In this document: positions 44,884 to 52,904 of the stretch, piece after piece
Layout of the letters: each line of letters opens with the position of its first letter
How positions within the stretch are numbered: the stretch's first letter is position 1
Source of the DNA: Chitinophaga varians
GTDB lineage: Bacteria; Bacteroidota; Bacteroidia; Chitinophagales; Chitinophagaceae
NCBI RefSeq assembly: GCF_012641275.1
Contig: NZ_JABAIA010000003.1
Span: forward strand, 186,001-250,000
Length of the DNA stretch: 64,000 nt
Direction: 5' to 3'
Notes under the pieces: generated by a model
Seen by the model: only the letters and a program-made list of their open reading frames with translations
Told to the model about the DNA's origin: nothing
Databases searched by the model: none
Program-made: the position numbers and the translations under genes

Positions 44884-45505
44884 TAAATTATTGCATATGG
44901 GACAAATTCAAAAGGAATTATTAAAGGAACTTGAAGCAGCGGGGTTCAAATATCACGATGTCAATTATATTTTCAAGAAGAAAGAGCTTGAACCAGAAGA
45001 AGTAGCCATAATATTAAGATGGTTACCTGATATTTATAAGGAGCATATCGGGGCTGGAGATATATTGGTAAGGTCATTAATAAGTGCTAGAGAGCCCTTT
45101 GATCCAACAGTTATTATTAATTTATTTGAAAGCGATTTCATTAATAGTTCGATGAAGAGTGGTCCTGGGACCGTTTTGGTCTATGCCCCTACCTTCGATA
45201 TATCAGAATGGCTTAGAGCTCAATTTTTAAATCATGGATATGCTTTTGAGCGGAATATGTTGCTTTTGGGGTTGCCGCTGAAAGGAGGGTTTAAAAGCGC
45301 AGAAGACTTGACAGCGTTTCTTAAGTTGATATTTGAAAAGTATCCTATGCCAATTTGGTTCAAGGTGTTTAGTAAATATGGTTCTATAGATGATATACCA
45401 TTTTTGCAATCAAAGCAAGATCAAGTTGATAAAAAGATAGGTAAAGAGATTTCAAAATTAATTAGTGCTATTGAAAGAAGGAAGAAAAAGCCTAAGTTTC
45501 CATAA
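44846..45505 (+). CDS. Cytoplasmic candidate immunity protein for the nuclease-like tip
   Basis: 219-aa soluble protein without signal peptide, overlapping the toxin cassette by 38 bp at the longest start. Later in-frame ATGs at 44852 and 44897 are also possible; the last starts just behind the toxin stop. The sequence contains LEPEEVAIILRWLPDIYKE, PTFDISEWLRAQFLNH and a lysine-rich C-terminus. I do not recognise a family with certainty. A cytoplasmic immunity protein fits a tip predicted to cut nucleic acid. Low GC like its neighbours; followed by a strong terminator at 45519. Confidence 0.7.
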   Translation: MGMSEERQFREHSKLLHMGQIQKELLKELEAAGFKYHDVNYIFKKKELEPEEVAIILRWLPDIYKEHIGAGDILVRSLISAREPFDPTVIINLFESDFINSSMKSGPGTVLVYAPTFDISEWLRAQFLNHGYAFERNMLLLGLPLKGGFKSAEDLTAFLKLIFEKYPMPIWFKVFSKYGSIDDIPFLQSKQDQVDKKIGKEISKLISAIERRKKKPKFP

Positions 45506-45518
45506 CCCCTATGATTTA

Positions 45519-45558
45519 AAAGCATTCAGAGACAACGCCTCTGGATGCTTTATTTATT
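45519..45558 (+). terminator. Intrinsic terminator after the second immunity gene
   Basis: AAAGCATTCAGAG (45519-45531) pairs with CTCTGGATGCTTT (45539-45551) with one G-T wobble, followed by ATTTATT. Confidence 0.8.
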
Positions 45559-45690
45559 GTAAAACGTTTTTTATTTTTCTGTTAGCAATGAAAGAATCAA
45601 GGAACTCATATACGAGTTCTTTGTCTTTGGGAGAAAGTTTGTTTATATCCTGAATGCGGTTAAGTGTGGCTGTATTCAGCTCTGAGACTG
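45554..45690 (-). pseudogene. Remnant of a HTH (XRE-type) transcriptional regulator
   Basis: Only the C-terminal about 45 codons survive on the minus strand, ending at TAA 45554-45556: SELNTATLNRIQDINKLS followed by PKDKELVYEFLDSFIANRK and IKNVLQ. This is the usual C-terminal tail of small XRE regulators of Bacteroidota (I-x-x-L-x-x-x-D-K-x-x-V then a short helix). No HTH part is found upstream; the frame runs into the opposite-strand toxin remnant, so a junction lies near 45690. Confidence 0.5.
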
Positions 45691-45934
45691 ATGGAAGATC
45701 AGCCCGCTTTGGATGCCCTTGTCAAGGAAGCCACTTTAGGTGGGCGAAAAGCACTAACCAGTTCAGAAACCAGTGTGGTTAGAGAATTGGTTGAAGAAGT
45801 TGCTTACCCTGGGTTTAAGGTGAGTCCAGCAGATCCATGGAGCGCTGTATTTTGGAACATCGAAAGATGCGACGCAATATTTATGGGGTAAAGATGAGAC
45901 AACAGCAAAGCCGAAAGTGGCTGTTGTCAAATAG
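45664..45934 (+). pseudogene. Decayed polymorphic-toxin tip fragment
   Basis: The frame starting at GTG 45664 encodes DQPALDALVKEATLGGRKAL and VRELVEEVAYPGFKVSPADP, similar in my reading to a tip type found at the ends of RHS and other polymorphic toxins (LVKEATxGGRKPL, then NYPG). It breaks near 45845; a second frame reads ALYFGTSKDATQYLWGKDE and KPKVAVVK to the TAG at 45932. No start context, RHS core or repeats precede it, so it is a degraded orphan tip. The lipoprotein gene 21 bp downstream could be its former immunity gene. Confidence 0.5.
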
Positions 45935-45955
45935 CAGGTGGACTAATCTAAATGT

Positions 45956-46336
45956 ATGAAAATATTAATGTTTATACCACTGCTCAGTTTCCTCTTAAGC
46001 TGTAACCAGGAGGAACCTAAATTTGTGCGAAAACAGATTAACAATAAAGACATCACTATAAAATGGTATTACTATAGCTACATCTCCAACAATAGCCCCG
46101 ATTTTGTAGTGGTGGAAAAAAATGGTCATAAGAAAGAGATTTTTAAAGCAACATGGACTATTCTGAATGTAAGCCTCGATAACCATAATGTTATTCTGAG
46201 GGTTCTTGGGCCATCTAAAAGTATGGTATTTACAAAACAGATAGATGAAGAAGTGTTTGGTTATAAAATTACCTTAGATACAACGGGCTCTTCTAACGAA
46301 ATCAGGTTAATACCTGATGGTATTAAAGAAAGATGA
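45956..46336 (+). CDS. Small lipoprotein, candidate immunity protein
   Basis: 126-aa lipoprotein (MKILMFIPLLSFLLSC, lipobox LLSC16). The mature domain is short and beta-rich (KQINNKDITIKWYYYSYISNN, HNVILRVLGPSKSMVF). Family not recognised. It sits at the right edge of the RHS island, directly behind a decayed toxin tip, and is low in GC like the other immunity candidates. Followed by a perfect 17-bp terminator stem. Confidence 0.65.
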   Translation: MKILMFIPLLSFLLSCNQEEPKFVRKQINNKDITIKWYYYSYISNNSPDFVVVEKNGHKKEIFKATWTILNVSLDNHNVILRVLGPSKSMVFTKQIDEEVFGYKITLDTTGSSNEIRLIPDGIKER

Positions 46337-46337
46337 T

Positions 46338-46385
46338 GGAAATGCCTTAGTGATCCATTAACTATCACTAAGGCATTTCCTTTTA
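46338..46385 (+). terminator. Intrinsic terminator at the right edge of the RHS island
   Basis: GGAAATGCCTTAGTGAT (46338-46354) and its exact complement (46364-46380) form a 17-bp stem followed by TTTT. It separates the island from the convergent SusD gene. Confidence 0.85.
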
Positions 46386-46395
46386 ACCCCACGCT

Positions 46396-47766
46396 CTAAT
46401 ACCCCGGATTCTGCGCAAATCCCATAATATCCACCTCCTGCTGCGGTATCGGATACAACAACCGGAACGCCGGCAGATTCACCTTTTTATTCGCAAGCAC
46501 TTCTGAAATGGCGCGATTAGTCCGTACCAGATCAAACCAGCGGTCGCATTCAAAAGGCAGCTCCAGCCGGCGCTGTTTATACACTTCCGCGCGGAAACTG
46601 GCCTGGTCCGGCAGGTCTGCGGCAGTAAGGGCAGCGAGACCGGCACGGGTACGCACATTGTTAAGATAGGTAAAGGCGTTGCCGTTGGTGGCGTATCCGA
46701 GTTCATTTAATACCTCTGCCTGTAACAGCAGGATGTCCGCAAAACGCAGCACCGGGAAGTCGTTGCCGGCGTTACCGTTGACCGGCTGATCGAGGAACTT
46801 GCGCGGCATGATATTGGCGTTACCGGTAGGTTTTACCGGGTCTACGAGCGGCTTGCGCAGGTCGTTGGCGTCGTAGGCTTTTGTCAGCGTGGTATCGACG
46901 GTGATCACCTGTGAATTGGCGTACCAGAAGCCGTGGTCCTGGTTAGCTACACCTTTGGCGTAACGGACAGCGAAGACGATTTCCGCATTGTATTTATTGC
47001 CGGTATTAAACACATCTGCTACGGCAGGCAGCAGGGAAAACACTTTGGAGTCAATGACATCCTGTAATACCGTTTGTGCGTTACCGTATTTTTTTTCGTA
47101 GAGATATACTTTTCCCAGCAGGCCTTTGGCGGCGCCGGCGGTAATGCGTCCCAGGTCATTGGCCGGATAGGTGGCCGGCAGATTGGCGGCGGCAAAAGTA
47201 AGATCGTCTTCTATCAACTTGTAAGCAGCGGCTACATCATCTCTTTTCTGGTTGACGGCACTGATAGGATCTACGACAGTGGTCAATACCGGTACGCCTC
47301 CCCAGAGCCGCACCAGGTTAAAGTAATCCAGGGCACGGATAAACCTCGCTTCTGCTTTGATACGGTTTTTCAACGTCTCGTCCATTTTGATACCGTCGAT
47401 GTTGCCCAGCAAGGTGTTACAGCGAAAGATACCATTGTATACGCCAACCCAGGTGTTGTAGAAGTTGGTATTGCCGGGGTTGTCGGAATACCGGTTGATC
47501 TGGTAGTTCTGGCCGGCATTTGAGGATGGGTCCTGGTCGGTGAAGTTGTCGGCCCTGGCTTCCATTAACACCTGGAAGGTGTTGCCGTATTGACTGCTCA
47601 GTGCCAGCGACTCATAACAGCCGTTGACGGCGGTAATGGCGTCGTCCTGCGTTTTGAAGAACTTCCCGGGAGAGATGGCCGATGGCGGTGTCAGGTTCAG
47701 AAAGTCTTTGCCACAGGAGCTTAACAGAAAAAAAAGTGCCGGTAAATATAATAGTTGCTTTTTCAT
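46396..47766 (-). CDS. RagB/SusD-family outer-membrane lipoprotein
   Basis: 456-aa SusD homologue with lipobox LSSC18, N-terminal LNLTPPSAISPGKFFKTQDDA, and the C-terminal block LNNVRTRAGLAALTAADLP, KQRRLELPFECDRWFDLVR and LYPIPQQEVDIMG. Starts 9 bp after the susC stop. Last gene of the third sigma/FecR-linked set. Confidence 0.95.
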   Translation of the reverse strand: MKKQLLYLPALFFLLSSCGKDFLNLTPPSAISPGKFFKTQDDAITAVNGCYESLALSSQYGNTFQVLMEARADNFTDQDPSSNAGQNYQINRYSDNPGNTNFYNTWVGVYNGIFRCNTLLGNIDGIKMDETLKNRIKAEARFIRALDYFNLVRLWGGVPVLTTVVDPISAVNQKRDDVAAAYKLIEDDLTFAAANLPATYPANDLGRITAGAAKGLLGKVYLYEKKYGNAQTVLQDVIDSKVFSLLPAVADVFNTGNKYNAEIVFAVRYAKGVANQDHGFWYANSQVITVDTTLTKAYDANDLRKPLVDPVKPTGNANIMPRKFLDQPVNGNAGNDFPVLRFADILLLQAEVLNELGYATNGNAFTYLNNVRTRAGLAALTAADLPDQASFRAEVYKQRRLELPFECDRWFDLVRTNRAISEVLANKKVNLPAFRLLYPIPQQEVDIMGFAQNPGY

Positions 47767-47775
47767 GATAGTTCG

Positions 47776-50700
47776 TTAAAAGGTGATGTTAAGGCCAAGA
47801 GAATATGTACGTGCAAGCGGGTAGGAGCCGTAGTCTTCTCCGGCGGTCAGGGCATTGTCGGTACGGTTGCTGATCTCCGGGTTGAACAGGGAGTACTTGG
47901 TGAAGGTGAACGGGTTCTGTACGGCGCCGTATATCCTCGCGGCAGAGAGATGTACCCTGCTCAGCAGGACAGCGGGAAAATTATATCCCAGCGCTATGTT
48001 CCGTACCCTCACGAAAGAACCGTCTTCCACATGCCAGGAAGAGGTGATGCCGTTGCCGCCGGTAGCGAGGCGGTTAGGCCTGTTGATATAGCCGTTGCCG
48101 ATATTGTCCGGAGAGACATAATGGTCTTTTACGAAGCTGAGGTTGTTGAAATTGCCTTCTACGTTGGCGATGTAGCGCCGGAAGAGGTTCAGGATTTTAT
48201 TACCCTGGCTGCCCTGTATGGAGAAGCTGAAGTCGAGCTGTTTGTAGCGCACGGTATTGCTGAAACCAAAAATGTACTTAGGCTGAAAGCTGCCGACAAT
48301 GGTCCTGTCGTTGGCGTCTATTTTACCATCGTTATTGATGTCTTTGAATTTCAGATCGCCCACATAGGTTGGGTTGCTGGTTTTGGCGGAACCGTCCAGG
48401 TCGGCTTTGTCGCGGTAGATGCCATCGGTAACGTACAGATAGTAGGAACCGATCGTCTCTCCGATTTTAGTGATGAAGTAGGCGTTGCCGGTACCGCCGG
48501 TAGCGATGATAGGTGCACCGGAGGGGCCAAGGCGGGTGACTTTGTTTTTGTTGAAGGCGATGTTGGCATTGCCTTCCAGTGACCAGTCTTTACCCAGTTT
48601 TTTATTGTAGGATAGGGTGATCTCCACGCCGCGGTTGTTCAGCGCGCCGATATTCTGCAGATAGGTACTGAAACCGGAGATGCCTGGCACCGGCAGGTTC
48701 AGCAGCAGTTTGGTGGTATTGGAATTATAGTAGTCAACGGTCAGGTTCAGGGCGTCCTTGAAGAATCCTATTTCCACACCGGCATCGAAGCTGGCGGTGC
48801 TTTCCCAGGTGAGGTCCGGATTGGCGGGCGTTACTACTGAAACGCCGTTCACCAGTGTCTGATTGCCGAAGATATAATTGCTGTTGGTGGCGTTGGTGCC
48901 GTTGTAGTTGGCCAGCTGTGCCAGCGAGCCATAGTTGGGTATCTGGAAGTTGCCGGTAAGACCGTAGCTGCTCCTGATTTTCAGGGAACTGATGGCATTG
49001 ATGTTTTTAAAAAACGGTTCGTTGGATACCTGCCATGCTGCGGAGATAGCAGGGAAAGACGCCCATTTTTTGTTGATGCCGAAGCGGGAAGAGCCATCCC
49101 TTCTCACTGAACCGGTAAGGAAGTATTTGTCACCGTAACTGTATTGTACCCTTGCCAGCCAGGAGTTCAGGCTCCACTGTTCCTGGGAAGAGGCGCCGGC
49201 GTTGATCTGGCCGGCATTGAGCGTAGTGACGATGTCTGTCGGGAAATTGATGGCGGTGAGGGTATTGTGTTCCTGGTTTTCTTTCTGGGCAGTAAAGCCG
49301 GCCAGCGCGTCTATTTTATGTTTTCCGAAGCTTTTCGCGTAAGACACGGTATGTTCAATCAGCCAGTTCGTGTATTGGTCGGTGTTAGAAAAGCCTGTCG
49401 CCACGGAAGGCAGCGTGCCTGACGGAATAGGCAGGGTAGACGGGCGGTAGTAATCCCGGCGGAAAGTATTGATGTCTGCGCCGGCGGAGATTTTGTATTT
49501 CAGGCCGCTGAGGATTTCGTATTCCATATAGGCATTGGCCATCAGGCGGAAATTTTTCATACGGTCTTTGATCAGGGAAGCTACGGCTACGGGGTTCAGC
49601 TGGTTGGTTTGTCCATATCCCCATACATTGACAGAATCGGCGAAGGTGCCGTCGGGGTTATGTACCGGGAAGATGGGCGCATATCCCAGCGCCAGGGCCA
49701 CTACGCCGGAATTGGGCGCAAACCACGGACCTTCGGCGTTAACGAGGTGGTTGTCGGTAAAGGAGGGGTTCATGTTTACGCCAAAACGAAACCGTTTGCT
49801 GCCGCCGTCAATCCTGAACCTGCTGGAGTAACGTTTGTAGTTGTTGTTGATAACGATGCCGTCCTGGTTGAGATAGTTACCGGAGAAATAATAGGACAGG
49901 TTTTCGCTGCCGCCATAGATGCTCACGGTATGGCTCTGCATGGGCGCCTGCCGGAAGATCTCCTTCTGCCAGTCGGTGTTGGTGAGCCCTTTCTCGCCGG
50001 CGAGATAGGGAAGTACCTGTGGAGGCACCCAGGTAGACGGGTTTTTCGGGCGCACGCTGTTTGGGTCTGTGGGTTTGCCACCGGGCACTGCGTCCAGGTA
50101 GGCGTTATTGTGGCCGTCGTATACTAGTTTGGCATAGTCGTAGGCGTTTAGTACGTCCACATGTTTGTTGACGTTCTGAAGACCGTAGTTGACGTCATAA
50201 TTGACGGTCAGTTTGCCGGCGGTGCCTTTTTTGGTGCGGATAAGCACCACGCCGGTAGAGCCTCTGGAGCCATAGATGGCTGCTGACGCAGCATCTTTCA
50301 GCACGTCAATGGAAGCAATGTCATTGATATTGATAGACGCCAGCGGGTTGGCGGGTTGCTGGTAGCTGTTAGGCCCGGGCGAGGCGTTGCGGGTGTCATT
50401 GGTAACGGGCATGCCGTCGATGACAAACAGCGGATTGTTACCTGCACTGATGGAGCCCACGCCGCGAACGCGGATAGACACGTTGCCTCCCGGAGCGCCG
50501 TTGGTCTGCATCACTTGTATGCCAGCCATTTTTCCGGCGAGGGCCTGGTCAAAGGAGGTGACCGGCTGCTGCATCAGATCGGCTGAGCGGACGGAAGCCA
50601 CTGCGCCGGTCAGCTCTTTCCTGGTGCGGCTGCCGTAGCCTACTACTACCAGCTCGTTCAGCCCGTGACTGGATTCTTTCATCCGCACGAGCAGCAGGTT

Positions 50701-51015
50701 GCCGTCTCCTGCTTTAACGATGAAACCATCTACTCGGTTGTTTTCATAACCGATGAAGCTAAATGCGAAGTCATATTGCGTACCGGCTTTAAGGCCCTGC
50801 AACTGAAATACGCCACGTTCGTTGGTAGAGGCGTTGTAGGTTTCCTTACCGTTCCGTTGTCTAACGGTAATGGACACACCGATGAGCGGCTCGCCGTTTT
50901 CACTTACCACACTTCCTTTCACCAGTACGGGCTTGCCTGCTTCCTGTGCATAGGTGTGCACGGCACATAGCAGCAATAAAAGAATACGGGAGTACCTTCT
51001 TAAAAGTCTGATCAT
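47776..51015 (-). CDS. SusC-type TonB-dependent transporter (no STN domain) beside sigma/FecR
   Basis: 1079-aa transporter. Signal peptide MIRLLRRYSRILLLLLCAVHTYAQ is followed at once by the regulatory beta-sandwich (VLVKGSVVSENGEPLIGVSIT), TonB-box-like NELVVVGYGSRTRKE, plug with IRVRGVGSISAGNNPLFVIDG and AAIYGSRGSTGVVLI, and a barrel ending LGLNITF. There is no room for an STN domain, although a FecR and a sigma gene lie just upstream on the same strand. Either signalling works by another route or the module is regulated differently. The 90-bp gap to fecR contains a plus-strand terminator hairpin. Confidence 0.95.
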   Translation of the reverse strand: MIRLLRRYSRILLLLLCAVHTYAQEAGKPVLVKGSVVSENGEPLIGVSITVRQRNGKETYNASTNERGVFQLQGLKAGTQYDFAFSFIGYENNRVDGFIVKAGDGNLLLVRMKESSHGLNELVVVGYGSRTRKELTGAVASVRSADLMQQPVTSFDQALAGKMAGIQVMQTNGAPGGNVSIRVRGVGSISAGNNPLFVIDGMPVTNDTRNASPGPNSYQQPANPLASININDIASIDVLKDAASAAIYGSRGSTGVVLIRTKKGTAGKLTVNYDVNYGLQNVNKHVDVLNAYDYAKLVYDGHNNAYLDAVPGGKPTDPNSVRPKNPSTWVPPQVLPYLAGEKGLTNTDWQKEIFRQAPMQSHTVSIYGGSENLSYYFSGNYLNQDGIVINNNYKRYSSRFRIDGGSKRFRFGVNMNPSFTDNHLVNAEGPWFAPNSGVVALALGYAPIFPVHNPDGTFADSVNVWGYGQTNQLNPVAVASLIKDRMKNFRLMANAYMEYEILSGLKYKISAGADINTFRRDYYRPSTLPIPSGTLPSVATGFSNTDQYTNWLIEHTVSYAKSFGKHKIDALAGFTAQKENQEHNTLTAINFPTDIVTTLNAGQINAGASSQEQWSLNSWLARVQYSYGDKYFLTGSVRRDGSSRFGINKKWASFPAISAAWQVSNEPFFKNINAISSLKIRSSYGLTGNFQIPNYGSLAQLANYNGTNATNSNYIFGNQTLVNGVSVVTPANPDLTWESTASFDAGVEIGFFKDALNLTVDYYNSNTTKLLLNLPVPGISGFSTYLQNIGALNNRGVEITLSYNKKLGKDWSLEGNANIAFNKNKVTRLGPSGAPIIATGGTGNAYFITKIGETIGSYYLYVTDGIYRDKADLDGSAKTSNPTYVGDLKFKDINNDGKIDANDRTIVGSFQPKYIFGFSNTVRYKQLDFSFSIQGSQGNKILNLFRRYIANVEGNFNNLSFVKDHYVSPDNIGNGYINRPNRLATGGNGITSSWHVEDGSFVRVRNIALGYNFPAVLLSRVHLSAARIYGAVQNPFTFTKYSLFNPEISNRTDNALTAGEDYGSYPLARTYSLGLNITF

Positions 51016-51050
51016 ATGACAATGTATTTGTATGATTTTTTACAAATGAG

Positions 51051-51107
51051 AGGCCCTGCACATGCTGCAGCATGCGTCAGATAGATAAAGCGGCCTGTTT
51101 TTTTTTT
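51051..51107 (+). terminator. Intrinsic terminator on the strand opposite susC (third FecR-SusC gap)
   Basis: AGGCC (51051-51055) pairs with GGCCT (51092-51096), enclosing a second hairpin made of a palindrome CATGCTGCAGCATG flanked by CTG and CAG; ten T follow (51098-51107). The T-run overlaps the FecR stop. No plus-strand gene is present, so an antisense RNA of about 70 nt is the likeliest source. A -7-like TGTATTTG (51023-51030) lies upstream, one mismatch from consensus. Confidence 0.65.
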
Positions 51108-52128
51108 ATTTGCTGATAATGATGCTATCTCCTGTGGTCCTGAGCTCCAGCTGGTTCATGGCACATATGGCTGCCAGAATATTTTTCAGGGAGTCTTTCT
51201 TCAGTACCTTCCCGGTGAAATACAAGGCATTGACATCTTCCTGCCGGAAACTCACCGTTGTGTTAAAGTGTGTTGCCAGGGTGCGTATGGCCTGGTCCAG
51301 CGGTTCGTTGTTGAAGGAAAGCACGACGTTGTTGACTTCCGGAGCTATGCTGCCAGGTGCTTTTCCGCTACTGCCGGACTTTTTGATGTCAAATGACCGG
51401 GTGATGGTGTTGATGGCATACTCTTCTCCTGGTAACAGGCAAACATCCTCGTTATTGTCTGTTGTATGTATTTGTACTTTCCCGGCTGATAATTTTACCG
51501 CCACCTTGTTGGCAGTCTGCGTGTTGACGGTAAAAGTGGTGCCGAGGGCAGTGACAGTGATGCCGGCAGCTTCCACGATAAATGGCCTTTTCGTATCTGC
51601 GTGCACGATAAAGTCTGCTTTCCCCTGTAAGGTAAGCCTGCGCAAGGTTTGTACGGTATCTTTCCAGCTCAGCGTGCTGTTGGGCGACAAGTGTATGACA
51701 GATCCGTCGGCCAGTGCCAGCGTTTTTATATCGTTGCCATTATTGTGTATTTGATGGCTGGTCATAGATGCCGTCGCTGCTTTTCTCCCGGAAGTGTTCA
51801 ACTGGTATTTCAGATACACAGCGCCCACCACGATCAATACCGAGGCTGCAACAGACAGGGGAAGCAATATCGCTCTCAGTGGCCGTTTCCGTGCCGGCGT
51901 AGCCGCTTCTGCTGCTATGGCGGTATGTAGCCGGTCCAACATGGCGGCGGTTTTTTCCGGAGGCAGCACCTGTTGCCGGTCAGCAATGCTTTGCAGATAG
52001 GCATTCAGCATGGCTGCTTTCACTGGTTCGTCTGCGCCTTGCTGTATCCAGGCTTCCAGTTGAGCGATGTCTGCGGCGCTAGCCTGCCCTTTTTTGAATT
52101 TCTCTAATAGTAAGTAGAACTGTTCCAT
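51106..52128 (-). CDS. FecR-family anti-sigma factor
   Basis: 340-aa single-pass regulator: cytoplasmic part 1-85, membrane segment near 88-108 (LLPLSVAASVLIVVGAVYL), FecR domain with TLALADGSVIHLSPNSTLSW, LQGKADFIVHADTKRPFIV and GTTFTVNTQ, and C-terminal DUF4974 (FNNEPLDQAIRTLATHFNTTV). Lies between sigma and an STN-less SusC. The stop overlaps the T-run of a plus-strand terminator. Confidence 0.95.
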   Translation of the reverse strand: MEQFYLLLEKFKKGQASAADIAQLEAWIQQGADEPVKAAMLNAYLQSIADRQQVLPPEKTAAMLDRLHTAIAAEAATPARKRPLRAILLPLSVAASVLIVVGAVYLKYQLNTSGRKAATASMTSHQIHNNGNDIKTLALADGSVIHLSPNSTLSWKDTVQTLRRLTLQGKADFIVHADTKRPFIVEAAGITVTALGTTFTVNTQTANKVAVKLSAGKVQIHTTDNNEDVCLLPGEEYAINTITRSFDIKKSGSSGKAPGSIAPEVNNVVLSFNNEPLDQAIRTLATHFNTTVSFRQEDVNALYFTGKVLKKDSLKNILAAICAMNQLELRTTGDSIIISK

Positions 52129-52208
52129 GTGTTCATCTATAAAAACTCAACAAAAGGGAAAGAGGGGGGAGGGGAGTATGTTACCAAATTATTAACTAAC
52201 GGGCATTA

Positions 52209-52775
52209 CTAATGGAGATAGGTGCCCAGCAGGATCAAACCCGCTACAGGTAAGGATGCCTGTTGTGTAGCGATATACGTTTTAATAAAAGAGGAAGATG
52301 CTTTCAGGTATTCCTTGGCCGTATGGTGGGAGATGCCAAGGATGGAAGCCGCTTCCTGGAGCGACTTGCCTTCCAGGCGGCAAAGGCGGAAGATCATTTT
52401 TTTCCTGGGCGACAGTTGTTCGATGGCATCGCTGATCAGGTGGAGCTGCATCTCCTTCATGGCCGCAAAGTTGTCGTCGTCTGTTGATACCGCTTGTTCG
52501 GGATGGGTAGCCAGTATGGTCTTTTCTTTAGCGGCGTTTTTCAGGTATTGGATGGATTTGTTATAGCTTACGACAAACAGCCAGCGTGCCACATCGTTGG
52601 TCAGTTCCAGCTTGCGGCGGTTGTTCCACAGCGCCAGGAATACCTCCTGCAGGATATCTTCGGCCACTTCCTGCTGGGGTACCAGCTTACAGATATTCAG
52701 GAACACAGCCTGGTGGTACTGGCTGTAGATACTGTCGAATGCCGCAAGTTCAGCTTTGTTAAGTAGCATAGTCAT
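52209..52775 (-). CDS. ECF RNA polymerase sigma factor
   Basis: 188 aa from the ATG at 52775 (longer starts at 52799 or 52823 are possible). Region 2: AFDSIYSQYHQAVFLNI and EDILQEVFLALWNNR; region 4: LSPRKKMIFRLCRLEG followed by QEAASILGISHHTAKEYL. The C-terminus ends in a short hydrophobic tail (ASLPVAGLILLGTYLH), as seen in some Bacteroidota ECF factors of SusCD loci. Heads the third sigma/FecR/SusC/SusD set. Confidence 0.93.
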   Translation of the reverse strand: MTMLLNKAELAAFDSIYSQYHQAVFLNICKLVPQQEVAEDILQEVFLALWNNRRKLELTNDVARWLFVVSYNKSIQYLKNAAKEKTILATHPEQAVSTDDDNFAAMKEMQLHLISDAIEQLSPRKKMIFRLCRLEGKSLQEAASILGISHHTAKEYLKASSSFIKTYIATQQASLPVAGLILLGTYLH

Positions 52776-52867
52776 ATCGGGTGCACTGTTTCTGACCATC
52801 AAAAATAGGGTCGGACAAGACAAATTAAAATACGGGGAAGGTTATATTATGATTATCATTGGGCTGG

Positions 52868-52898
52868 TTGGCGGGGTAAAAAAAGAATCTTATTTTTG
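52868..52898 (+). promoter_or_regulatory. Promoter for the 217-aa lipoprotein gene
   Basis: TTG (52868-52870), 20-bp spacer, then TATTTTTG (52891-52898), a full match to the -7 consensus TAnnTTTG. The ATG is at 52905, so transcription would begin almost at the start codon and the message may be leaderless. Confidence 0.6.
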
Positions 52899-52904
52899 CG
52901 CACC

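Noticed and set aside
45664..45891. Intact 75-aa gene
   Set aside because: It begins inside an opposite-strand regulator remnant, lacks a start context, and continues in another frame to 45934, so it is a decayed toxin fragment.
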